Source: Spirochaetota bacterium (GTDB lineage Bacteria; Spirochaetota; Spirochaetia; Treponematales; Treponemataceae). From it: DNA of 5,630 nucleotides. Below the pieces are notes generated by a model. That model saw only the letters and a list, made by a program, of their open reading frames with translations. It did not search any database and was not told the DNA's origin. The position numbers and the translations under genes were made by a program. The stretch spans positions 1 through 5,630 of the forward strand of contig JAEWMY010000059.1 of assembly GCA_023393015.1 (NCBI GenBank). The letters are read 5' to 3'. This document shows, piece after piece, positions 1 through 5,591 of the stretch (position 1 is the first letter of the stretch; every line of letters begins with the position of its first letter).

Positions 1-203
1 GCTCAGGATGCCGCACCACGCCCTTCACTGCCTCCGCACGACGCTCGCTCTCGGCGACGGCCTCATTCTCTCTGCCGAGGCGCCCCTGCCCCTCACCTGG
101 CCTTCCGGGATTTCGCCCCTCCTTGAACGTTCATACCGCCCGGCTGGCGGGTGAGACTTCCGCCTCGCAATGACCTTCTGCCTCGATTTTTTTTATGATT
201 TTC
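1..203. other. Non-coding upstream region, no gene assigned
   Basis: I see no supportable gene here. Two short + strand frames are open from the window edge (stops at 152-154 and 171-173), but neither gives a recognisable protein or has a ribosome binding site. The + strand is strongly C-rich over about the first 125 bases. GAACGTTC at 125-132 is an 8-bp palindrome, and CCGCC (136-140) can pair with GGCGG (146-150) across a 5-base loop. An eight-T run (187-194) and neighbouring A/T bases sit just upstream of the -35 box of the next gene and could act as an UP element. The T run has no adjacent stem, so I do not call it a terminator. Confidence 0.5.
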
Positions 204-231
204 TTGACATTTCGCCGTTTTCCGTCAAAAT
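204..231 (+). promoter_or_regulatory. Probable sigma-70 promoter of the acyl-CoA ligase gene
   Basis: A perfect -35 box TTGACA lies at 204-209, then a 16-bp spacer and a weaker -10 box CAAAAT (226-231, 4 of 6 consensus bases). A T-rich stretch at 186-202 precedes the -35 box. Transcription would start near 238, giving a leader of about 18 bases that still contains the ribosome binding site. This makes the upstream TTG at 238 an unlikely start codon. Inferred from consensus match only. Confidence 0.6.
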
Positions 232-245
232 GTTTCCTTGATTTC

Positions 246-251
246 AGGAGG
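246..251 (+). promoter_or_regulatory. Ribosome binding site deciding the ligase start
   Basis: A perfect AGGAGG lies 4 bases before the ATG at 256 and 7 bases before the in-frame ATG at 259. It lies inside the frame that would open at TTG 238, so that longer start is rejected. Spacing slightly favours 259, which would remove only one methionine. Confidence 0.85.
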
Positions 252-255
252 TAAA

Positions 256-1905
256 ATGATGGACCGCATACCGGAAAAAACGCCCGAGGCGTATGAATTC
301 CCGCTGTTGATCAAGCACATTTTAAAGGCGCCGATAGCCTATACTCCCGACCGGGAGATCACGTACAAGGGGACGACCCGACTCACCTACCGCGAGTTTC
401 ACGAACGCGTCGCGCGGCTCGCGTCGGCCCTGCTCGCGCTCGGCGTCAAGAAGGGCGATACGGTCGCGGTGATGGACTGGGACTCGCACCGGTACCTCGA
501 GTGCTACTTCGCCATCCCGATGATCGGCGCGGTGCTCCATACGATAAACGTGCGCCTTTCGCCCGAGCAGATGATCTACACGATAGGACACGCGGAGGAC
601 TCGGTGCTCCTCGTGCACGCCGACTTCCTGCCGATCCTCGAGGCGATCAAGGGAAGGCTCGAGACGGTCCAGAAATTCGTATTGATGCGCGACGACGGCG
701 AAGCGGGTTCTGGTCACTTCAGTTTCGCGGGCGAATACGAAAGCCTCCTCGCGGCCGCGGAACCGCTCGCGGAATTCCCCGACTTCGACGAGAACACCCG
801 CGCGACGACCTTTTACACCACGGGAACGACGGGCTTGCCGAAGGCGGTGTATTTCTCGCACAGGCAGATTACCCTCCACGCGGTGACGAACGCGGCGAGC
901 CTCGCGTCGATCCACGGGGGACCGAACTTCCACTCGGAAGACGTGTACATGCCGATTACCCCGATGTTCCACGTGCACGCCTGGGGGATCCCGTACATCG
1001 CGACCTTCCTCGGCGTCAAGCAGGTGTATCCCGGGAAGTACGTGCCTGCCGTCCTCAATTCGCTCATCGCCTCGGAGAAGGTGACTTTCTCGCACTGCGT
1101 GCCGACGATTCTCGCCATGCTCCTCAAGGACCCGAGCGGACAAGCGGTCGACTTTACCGGATGGAAGGTGATCATCGGCGGGGCCGCCCTGCCGAAGGCC
1201 CTCGCGAACCTCGCGATGGACCGCGGCATAGACATATTCGCGGGCTACGGCATGAGCGAAACGGGACCGGTGATGTCGTTTACCCGAATCTCGACGGAGG
1301 AGACGAAACTGCCGCGCGAGGAGCAGATAGCGAGGCGCGTTAGGACGGGAAGCCCGGCGGGCCTCGTATACGCCCGCGTGGTGGACGCGAACGGCAAGGA
1401 GGTTCCCGCCGACGACAAGACCGCAGGCGAGATCACGCTCCGCGCGCCCTGGCTTACGCAGGGGTACTTCAAGGATTCGAGCAACTCCGAAAAGCTCTGG
1501 GCGGGCGGCTGGCTCCACAGCCAGGACGTGGCGACGGTCGACGCGACGGGTTCGCTCCGGATTACCGACCGGCTCAAGGACGTGATCAAGGTCGGCGGCG
1601 AGTGGCTTTCCTCGCTCGAGATCGAGGACATCGTGGCGTGCCATCCGGCGGTGGCGGAAACGGCCGTGATCGGAAGTTACGACGAAAAATGGGGCGAGGT
1701 CCCCCTCGCCTGCGTCGTCCTGAAGCCGGGCGAGGACGCGTCCGCGCACAAGATAATCGAACACGTGAAAGGCTACATCGACCGGGGGCTCTTGCCGCGC
1801 GAGGCGATTTTGCTGAAGATCGCGTTCGTGGAGGCGATCGACAAGACGTCGGTCGGAAAGACAAACAAGCTTACGATGCGGGAGAAGTATTCGGCGAAGG
1901 CGTGA
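256..1905 (+). CDS. AMP-forming medium/long-chain fatty acid-CoA ligase (AlkK/FadD-like)
   Basis: This enzyme of the acyl-adenylate-forming (ANL) superfamily would activate a fatty or related carboxylic acid with ATP and then transfer the acyl group to coenzyme A, feeding beta-oxidation or lipid synthesis in the cytoplasm. Numbered from the ATG at 256 it has 549 residues, normal for the family. The ATP/phosphate-binding loop YTTGTTGLPK is at 187-196, the A5 motif YGMSET at 331-336, the ribose-binding Asp (D424) in GWLHSQD, the hinge region DRLKD at 438-442, and the C-terminal catalytic lysine K535 in TSVGK. The GGEWLSS segment (448-454) and MFHVHAWG (237-244) resemble the AlkK-type medium-chain synthetase group as I remember it. 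All key residues are present, so it should be active. Chain-length specificity cannot be read from the sequence. No signal peptide or membrane segment is evident. It has its own promoter and terminator, and the downstream gene is convergent. Confidence 0.93.
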   Translation: MMDRIPEKTPEAYEFPLLIKHILKAPIAYTPDREITYKGTTRLTYREFHERVARLASALLALGVKKGDTVAVMDWDSHRYLECYFAIPMIGAVLHTINVRLSPEQMIYTIGHAEDSVLLVHADFLPILEAIKGRLETVQKFVLMRDDGEAGSGHFSFAGEYESLLAAAEPLAEFPDFDENTRATTFYTTGTTGLPKAVYFSHRQITLHAVTNAASLASIHGGPNFHSEDVYMPITPMFHVHAWGIPYIATFLGVKQVYPGKYVPAVLNSLIASEKVTFSHCVPTILAMLLKDPSGQAVDFTGWKVIIGGAALPKALANLAMDRGIDIFAGYGMSETGPVMSFTRISTEETKLPREEQIARRVRTGSPAGLVYARVVDANGKEVPADDKTAGEITLRAPWLTQGYFKDSSNSEKLWAGGWLHSQDVATVDATGSLRITDRLKDVIKVGGEWLSSLEIEDIVACHPAVAETAVIGSYDEKWGEVPLACVVLKPGEDASAHKIIEHVKGYIDRGLLPREAILLKIAFVEAIDKTSVGKTNKLTMREKYSAKA

Positions 1906-1912
1906 GGTGTGG

Positions 1913-1943
1913 AAACCGGCGCGGGAGTAGCGCCGGTTTTATT
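1913..1943 (+). terminator. Intrinsic terminator of the acyl-CoA ligase gene
   Basis: A 10-bp stem pairs AAACCGGCGC (1913-1922) with GCGCCGGTTT (1930-1939) around a 7-base loop. The T-rich end runs TTTTATT (1937-1943). It begins 8 bases after the stop codon. Read on the - strand the stem lacks a good U tract, so it is at best a weak terminator for the convergent flavoprotein gene. Confidence 0.85.
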
Positions 1944-1955
1944 GCTGGTTATCGA

Positions 1956-1977
1956 TATACCTACCGGTAGGTATAAT
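1956..1977. promoter_or_regulatory. 20-bp perfect palindrome overlapping a TATAAT box; possible orphan operator
   Basis: TATACCTACCGGTAGGTATA (1956-1975) is perfectly palindromic with no spacer, and its right end forms the consensus -10 hexamer TATAAT (1972-1977) on the + strand. A poor -35 candidate, TTATCG (1949-1954, 3 of 6), lies 17 bp upstream. A site of this size and symmetry, placed between -35 and -10 boxes, is typical of an operator for a dimeric repressor such as a TetR/AcrR-family protein; that assignment is inference. No gene follows on the + strand: a transcript would run antisense into the flavoprotein gene. As RNA it could also fold into an 8-bp hairpin with a CCGG loop, with a T run at 1983-1989. 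Confidence 0.4.
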
Positions 1978-1979
1978 AA

Positions 1980-2894
1980 CTATTTTTTTATCGTTTTCAA
2001 ATACGTATTCATTCCCTTCGAAGCGTGCGCCCCGTCTGATACCGCTTTCGCGATTTGCAGGAAACCGCCCACGCAGTCGCCAGCGGCGAAAAGGCCGGGG
2101 ACGTTCGTCATGAAGTCCGTATCAACCGCGATATCCTGCCCGTTCATGGCGATTCCGACCGTCGCGGCGAAGGATGCCGCGCCCGCCGTTCCGACGGCCA
2201 CGAAAACCCCGTCGACCGGATGGCGCGCGCCGTCCGCCGTAACGATCGCCTCGACGCGTTCCGTTCCCTCGAAGCGTACGATCGGCGACTCGACAATAAG
2301 CGCGTCGGAAGAAAATGTTCGGCCGACAACCGGCTTACCGTCGGTATACGCCGTGACGTCCCTGGAAAAGGCGAGCAATTCCTCGCGCTCGTTGGCCGCG
2401 TATTCCCCCGACCCGATAATCGCGAGCCGTTTCCCCCTGTAGAGAAAGCCGTCGCATGTCGCGCAAAAGCTGATTCCCTTACCGCGGAATTCCTCGAAGC
2501 CGTCGGCTTTCAGGCCGACGCGTGACTTTCCCGTCGCGAGCAAGAGCGTTTTCGCCCGGTATTCGCGAACCGCGGAACCGGCAGCTTCGGCGGACGCTTC
2601 AACTGCTACCGCCTTGACGACAAAAAACTCTTCCATGCCGACATGCACGACTTCCTCCCGGCGGATTTCTACGCCGAGACGCCGCGCTTGCGCCAAGCCG
2701 CGTTCTACGAGTTCCGATCCCGTGACGGGTTCCGGAAAGCCGAAATAGTTTTCGATCGCTTCGGCACGCGCGAGCGCGCCCTCGGCCGAACCGAGCGCGA
2801 GAACGGAATGTCCCGCGCGCGCGAGATAGAGGGAAGCCGATATGCCGGCGGGTCCGGTACCTACGATAATCGAGTCATAAATCGTGTCGTTCAT
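1980..2894 (-). CDS. Thioredoxin-reductase-like FAD disulfide oxidoreductase, atypical NADPH site
   Basis: This 304-residue soluble flavoprotein belongs to the low-molecular-weight thioredoxin reductase fold. The N-terminal FAD-binding site is GTGPAG (12-17), the redox-active disulfide is CATC (C144, C147, followed by D148) and the C-terminal FAD motif is GLFAAGDC (267-274). The second dinucleotide site is only partly kept: GSGEYA (161-166) stands where NADPH enzymes usually have GGGDSA. The HRRxxxR motif that binds the NADPH 2'-phosphate is absent; the segment after residue 180 reads TAYTDGKPVVGRTF. Overall it resembles a clostridial-type group annotated as thioredoxin reductase, and may use NADH, ferredoxin or another donor. 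This is inference. The start is firm: an in-frame TGA lies two codons upstream of the only suitable ATG, and the FAD motif begins near residue 8. There is no Shine-Dalgarno site. The hom terminator lies just upstream, and no thioredoxin gene is in the window. Confidence 0.85.
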   Translation of the reverse strand: MNDTIYDSIIVGTGPAGISASLYLARAGHSVLALGSAEGALARAEAIENYFGFPEPVTGSELVERGLAQARRLGVEIRREEVVHVGMEEFFVVKAVAVEASAEAAGSAVREYRAKTLLLATGKSRVGLKADGFEEFRGKGISFCATCDGFLYRGKRLAIIGSGEYAANEREELLAFSRDVTAYTDGKPVVGRTFSSDALIVESPIVRFEGTERVEAIVTADGARHPVDGVFVAVGTAGAASFAATVGIAMNGQDIAVDTDFMTNVPGLFAAGDCVGGFLQIAKAVSDGAHASKGMNTYLKTIKK

Positions 2895-2900
2895 TGCTCA

Positions 2901-2929
2901 AATGTCCGCGATTCGGCGAAAAAAGTAAA
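2901..2929 (-). promoter_or_regulatory. Weak candidate promoter for a leaderless flavoprotein transcript
   Basis: Read on the - strand, TTTACT (2924-2929, 4 of 6 matches to -35), a 17-bp spacer and GACATT (2901-2906, 3 of 6 matches to -10) place the expected transcription start at or next to the A of the ATG at 2894. This suits a gene with no Shine-Dalgarno site, but the boxes are poor and the -35 overlaps the hom terminator stem. Read-through from hom is the alternative. Confidence 0.2.
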
Positions 2930-2953
2930 GGCGCCCGCGTCGCGGGCGCCTTT
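2919..2953 (-). terminator. Intrinsic terminator of hom
   Basis: An 11-bp GC-rich stem joins 2943-2953 to 2927-2937 around a 5-base loop, with GGCGCCCG/CGGGCGCC as its core. On the - strand the stem is followed by a near-continuous U tract: the terminal UUU of the stem, then AC, then six U (2919-2924). It lies about 50 bases after the hom stop codon. It should largely separate hom from the flavoprotein gene. Read on the + strand it ends in TTTT, but no + strand gene precedes it. Confidence 0.85.
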
Positions 2954-3005
2954 TGAAAGTGACAAGGTCACGTATTGCCTGAATCGCACCTGCTCACGCT
3001 CCCGG

Positions 3006-4298
3006 TCAGTTTTCCGAACCGAGTCCGACCCGGATCACCGAGGCCACGTTTTGCACGCACGGAAGGCCCTCGATTTCGTTGAGGGCTGCTCTCATGCGCG
3101 CCTCCTTGACCGGATGGGTGATTATCGTGATGGAGGCGCAGCCGTCCTTCGCGTCGATTTGCTCGAGCGCGCGGATGCTCACCTCGTTCTTGCCGAAAAC
3201 GCTCGCGATGCTCGCGAGGACGCCGGGCGCGTCGTCGACGACGGAGCGAATGAAGAAACTCGTGACGCAATCGTTGATCGAGAGGACGGCGCGCTCGTTC
3301 AGCGCGAACTCGGTATCGCGCGAAAAGCCCGGCCCCTGCCTGAAGGCGAGGTTCATCACGTCGCCGACGACGGCGGACGCGGTGGGCAATTCTCCCGCGC
3401 CGCGCCCGTAGAGCATGGAGTCGCCGAGGCTCGAGCCGCGGATGAAGATGGCGTTGAAGACGTCGCCGACGGTCGCGAGCGGATGAGACGACTCGACCAT
3501 GACGGGGTGTACGCGGAGCTCTATCGCGTCAGGGTGGTTCACGCCGACAGCGAGTATCTTGATGGTGTAGCCGAACTGCCGCGCGGCGGCGATGTCCGCC
3601 GCGGTGATCGCCGTGATACCCTCGCGGTAGATGTCGTTGTAGTTCACGTGACAGCGGAACGCGAGGCTCGCGAGTATCGAAAGCTTGTAGGCGGCGTCGT
3701 AACCTTCGACGTCGTTTTTCGGGTTCGCCTCGGCGTACCCGAGGGCCTGCGCTTCCTTGAGCGTCTCTGCGAAATCGGCGCCGGTCGCGGTCATCTTGGA
3801 GAGGATGAAGTTCGTCGTGCCGTTGACGATGCCGAAGATCCTCTCTACGGTATTGGCCGAAAGGGAATTGCGGATCGCGTGGAGGACGGGAATGCCGCCG
3901 CCGACCGAGGCTTCGTATAGTATGGTGCACCCGTGCTCGCGGGCGAGGGCGGTGAAGTGAAGCCCGTGCTTCGCCATCACTTCCTTGTTCGAGGTGACGA
4001 CGTTCTTTCCCGCCATGAGCGCCTTTTCGATAAAGGACTTCGCGACGGTTTCTCCGCCCATGACCTCGACGACGGTATTGATCTCCCCGTCTTCGAGTAT
4101 CGCGTTCGCGTCGGCCGTCAGGAGCCCTGCCGGAAGCGCGATGCCCCGATCGGTCGTGACGTCGAGATCGGCGATCCGCTTCAGGGTAATCTTGCAACCG
4201 GCCCGCTGTTCGAGCGTTTCGCGGTCGTTAAGGAGTATCTTTACGACGCCCTTCCCCACCGTTCCGAATCCGATCACGCCAACGACGATATCAGCCAT
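3006..4298 (-). CDS. hom: Homoserine dehydrogenase, monofunctional with C-terminal ACT domain
   Basis: The enzyme reduces aspartate-4-semialdehyde to homoserine with NAD(P)H, the branch point towards threonine and methionine, in the cytoplasm. It has 430 residues, usual for the monofunctional form; no aspartokinase domain is fused. The N-terminal Rossmann fold carries GFGTVG (10-15), and SNK (103-105) places the conserved K105. The catalytic domain contains VNGTTN (158-163) and the family signature ALGYAEANP through D201 and K205, the latter two matching the acidic residue and lysine implicated in catalysis. GRGAGELPTASAVVGD (298-313) is also conserved. An ACT domain spans about 349-427 and suggests feedback control by an amino acid, typically threonine. 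The start is set by GAGGAG at 4306-4311, 7 bases upstream. It has its own promoter and terminator, so it is probably monocistronic. Neighbouring thrB, thrC or lysC genes are not in the window. Confidence 0.96.
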   Translation of the reverse strand: MADIVVGVIGFGTVGKGVVKILLNDRETLEQRAGCKITLKRIADLDVTTDRGIALPAGLLTADANAILEDGEINTVVEVMGGETVAKSFIEKALMAGKNVVTSNKEVMAKHGLHFTALAREHGCTILYEASVGGGIPVLHAIRNSLSANTVERIFGIVNGTTNFILSKMTATGADFAETLKEAQALGYAEANPKNDVEGYDAAYKLSILASLAFRCHVNYNDIYREGITAITAADIAAARQFGYTIKILAVGVNHPDAIELRVHPVMVESSHPLATVGDVFNAIFIRGSSLGDSMLYGRGAGELPTASAVVGDVMNLAFRQGPGFSRDTEFALNERAVLSINDCVTSFFIRSVVDDAPGVLASIASVFGKNEVSIRALEQIDAKDGCASITIITHPVKEARMRAALNEIEGLPCVQNVASVIRVGLGSEN

Positions 4299-4331
4299 TT
4301 TATATCTCCTCAGGAAAAATAATCGGGTTTA

Positions 4332-4361
4332 AGTATATCCCTTTTCGCGCCCCGGCGTCAC
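4332..4361 (-). promoter_or_regulatory. Probable sigma-70 promoter of hom
   Basis: On the - strand, GTGACG (4356-4361, 4 of 6 matches to the -35 box) is separated by 18 bp from TATACT (4332-4337, 5 of 6 matches to the -10 box). Transcription would start near 4325, giving a leader of about 27 bases with the Shine-Dalgarno site at 4306-4311. Such a short leader leaves no room for a T-box or riboswitch. It lies downstream of the gapA terminator. Confidence 0.6.
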
Positions 4362-4394
4362 TACCCCGCAATTGACGAATACCGCCGAAACTAT

Positions 4395-4426
4395 AAAAAA
4401 ACAGGCCTCCCCGTAGGGAGGCCTGT
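4395..4426 (-). terminator. Intrinsic terminator of gapA
   Basis: An 11-bp perfect stem, ACAGGCCTCCC (4401-4411) against its complement at 4416-4426, closes a 4-base loop and is followed on the - strand by a seven-U run (4395-4401). It lies about 105 bases beyond the gapA stop codon. A second, weaker hairpin (CGGGAG 4429-4434 with CTCCCG 4444-4449) precedes it in the transcript. Confidence 0.92.
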
Positions 4427-4465
4427 TCCGGGAGAAGCGTCGCCTCCCGAAATCGAGCGATAGTC

Positions 4466-4540
4466 ATCTCGCGCGAATTCTTATTTCGCGCGAAATTTTA
4501 CTTCGCGGGATATTTATCTCGTGCGAAGTTTTTACTTCGC
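4466..4540 (-). repeat. Degenerate short repeat array at the gapA 3' end
   Basis: On the + strand the core ATYTCGYGCGAA occurs at 4466-4477, 4483-4494 and 4516-4527, with partial units CTTCGCGGGA (4501-4510) and CTTCGC (4535-4540); unit spacing is 15-19 bases. At a larger scale, 4514-4540 and 4481-4506 are near-copies (27 and 26 bases, one gap and three mismatches by my alignment), and the first of these includes the last two codons and stop of gapA. ATTTCGCGCGAAAT (4483-4496) is a perfect 14-bp palindrome. GCGAAG (4523-4528) and CTTCGC (4535-4540) can pair across the stop codon. It looks like local duplication of the gene end. Any role, for example mRNA 3'-end stability, is inference. Confidence 0.6.
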
Positions 4541-5530
4541 CACGACCCTGGCCATCTCGCAGACCTTGTTCGAATAGCCCCACTCGTTGTCGTACCAGGA
4601 AACGACCTTGACGAAGTTGGCGTCGAGGGAGATACCGGCCTTCGCGTCGAAGATCGAGGTGCAGCTCTCGCCGCGGAAGTCGGTGGAAACAACGTCGTCC
4701 TCGGTGTACTTGAGAACGCCCTTGAGCTCGCCGTCGGCGGCTGCCTTCATCGCGGCCTTGATCTCGTCCATGGTGGCGCCCTTCTCGAGCACGCAGGTGA
4801 GGTCGACGACGGAAACGTCGGAGGTCGGGACGCGGAACGCCATGCCGGTGAGCTTGCCGTTCAGGACGGGAAGGACCTTGCCGACGGCCTTGGCCGCGCC
4901 GGTCGAGGACGGGATGATGTTCTCGAGGATACCGCGTCCGCCGCGCCAGTCCTTGGCGGAAGGACCGTCGACGGTCTTCTGGGTCGCGGTGGCGGCGTGC
5001 ACGGTGGTCATGAGTCCCTTGACGATTCCGAACTTGTCGTTCAGTACCTTGGCGAGGGGCGCGAGGCAGTTGGTGGTGCAGGAGGCGTTGGAGATGATGT
5101 CCTGACCCTTGTATTCCTTGTCGTTGACGCCGTAGACGAACATCGGGGTCGCGTCCTTCGACGGAGCGGACATGATGACCTTCTTGGCGCCCGCGGTGAT
5201 GTGCTTGCGGGCGGATTCGTCGTCAAGGAAGAAACCGGTGGACTCGATGACGACGTCGGCGCCGACTTCGTTCCACTTGAGGTTGGCGGGATCCTTCTCG
5301 GCGGTGAGGCGGATCTTGTTGCCGTTCACGACGAGGAAGTTACCCTCGACCTTCACTTCTCCCTTGAACTGTCCGTGGACGGAGTCGTACTTGAGCATGT
5401 ACGCGAGGTACCCGGGCTCGAGAAGGTCGTTGATTCCGACGATCTGAATGTCCTTGCCGAAGTTCGCCACGGCGGCGCGGAAGACCATGCGGCCGATGCG
5501 GCCAAAACCGTTAATACCTACTTTGATCAT
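4532..5530 (-). CDS. gapA: Glyceraldehyde-3-phosphate dehydrogenase, type I, NAD-dependent
   Basis: This glycolytic enzyme oxidises and phosphorylates glyceraldehyde-3-phosphate to 1,3-bisphosphoglycerate with NAD+, acting in the cytoplasm as a homotetramer. It has 332 residues, the family's standard length. The NAD-binding motif GINGFGRIG is at 5-13, and D35 in INDLLE fits NAD rather than NADP preference. The active site is SNASCTTNC with nucleophile C151, and H178 in TTVHAATATQ is the catalytic base. The phosphate-site segment SSTGAAKAVGK (208-218) and C-terminal WYDNEWGYS (312-320) are intact. Much of the sequence runs close to Escherichia coli GapA as I recall it. The start is supported by AGGAG at 5537-5541, 6 bases upstream, and by the conserved MIKVGINGFG N-terminus. 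A near-consensus promoter and a strong terminator suggest a highly expressed single-gene unit. No pgk or other glycolytic gene adjoins it within the window. Confidence 0.98.
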   Translation of the reverse strand: MIKVGINGFGRIGRMVFRAAVANFGKDIQIVGINDLLEPGYLAYMLKYDSVHGQFKGEVKVEGNFLVVNGNKIRLTAEKDPANLKWNEVGADVVIESTGFFLDDESARKHITAGAKKVIMSAPSKDATPMFVYGVNDKEYKGQDIISNASCTTNCLAPLAKVLNDKFGIVKGLMTTVHAATATQKTVDGPSAKDWRGGRGILENIIPSSTGAAKAVGKVLPVLNGKLTGMAFRVPTSDVSVVDLTCVLEKGATMDEIKAAMKAAADGELKGVLKYTEDDVVSTDFRGESCTSIFDAKAGISLDANFVKVVSWYDNEWGYSNKVCEMARVVAK

Positions 5531-5562
5531 GAGGCACTCCTAATCTATAAAATGTTACTTAT

Positions 5563-5591
5563 ACTATAGCCAAGAGGGGGATTTCAGTCAA
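5563..5591 (-). promoter_or_regulatory. Strong sigma-70 promoter of gapA
   Basis: On the - strand, TTGACT (5586-5591, 5 of 6) is separated by the optimal 17 bp from TATAGT (5563-5568, 5 of 6). Transcription would start near 5556, giving a leader of about 26 bases with the Shine-Dalgarno site at 5537-5541. This is the best promoter in the window, as expected for a highly expressed glycolytic gene. Confidence 0.75.

Noticed and set aside
8..154. 48-codon + strand frame MPHHALHCL... at the window start
   Set aside because: No ribosome binding site, no recognisable product, and strong C bias with several equally open frames; it could only be reconsidered with sequence to the left.
238..255. Longer ligase start at TTG 238
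   Set aside because: The perfect AGGAGG at 246-251 lies inside this extension and serves ATG 256 or 259; the predicted transcript start is also near 238.
322..1764. 480-residue open frame on the - strand opposite the ligase gene
   Set aside because: The product is rich in Arg, His, Val and Glu with no recognisable motif, and is explained by the GC-biased codons of the intact ligase on the other strand.
1909..2442. 177-residue + strand frame beginning just after the ligase stop and spanning the palindrome
   Set aside because: It starts at a GTG without a ribosome binding site, reads through the ligase terminator and then runs antisense to the flavoprotein. It is not supported as a gene even if the palindrome promoter is real.
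2643..3920. 425-residue + strand open frame crossing the flavoprotein and hom genes
   Set aside because: It runs antisense to two well-supported genes and through the hom terminator, and its Arg/Asp/Glu-rich product matches no family. It is a shadow frame.
4372..4397. TTGACG ... TATAAA on the + strand as a divergent promoter
   Set aside because: The spacer is only 14 bp, the T/A-rich part is the U tract of the gapA terminator, and no + strand gene follows.
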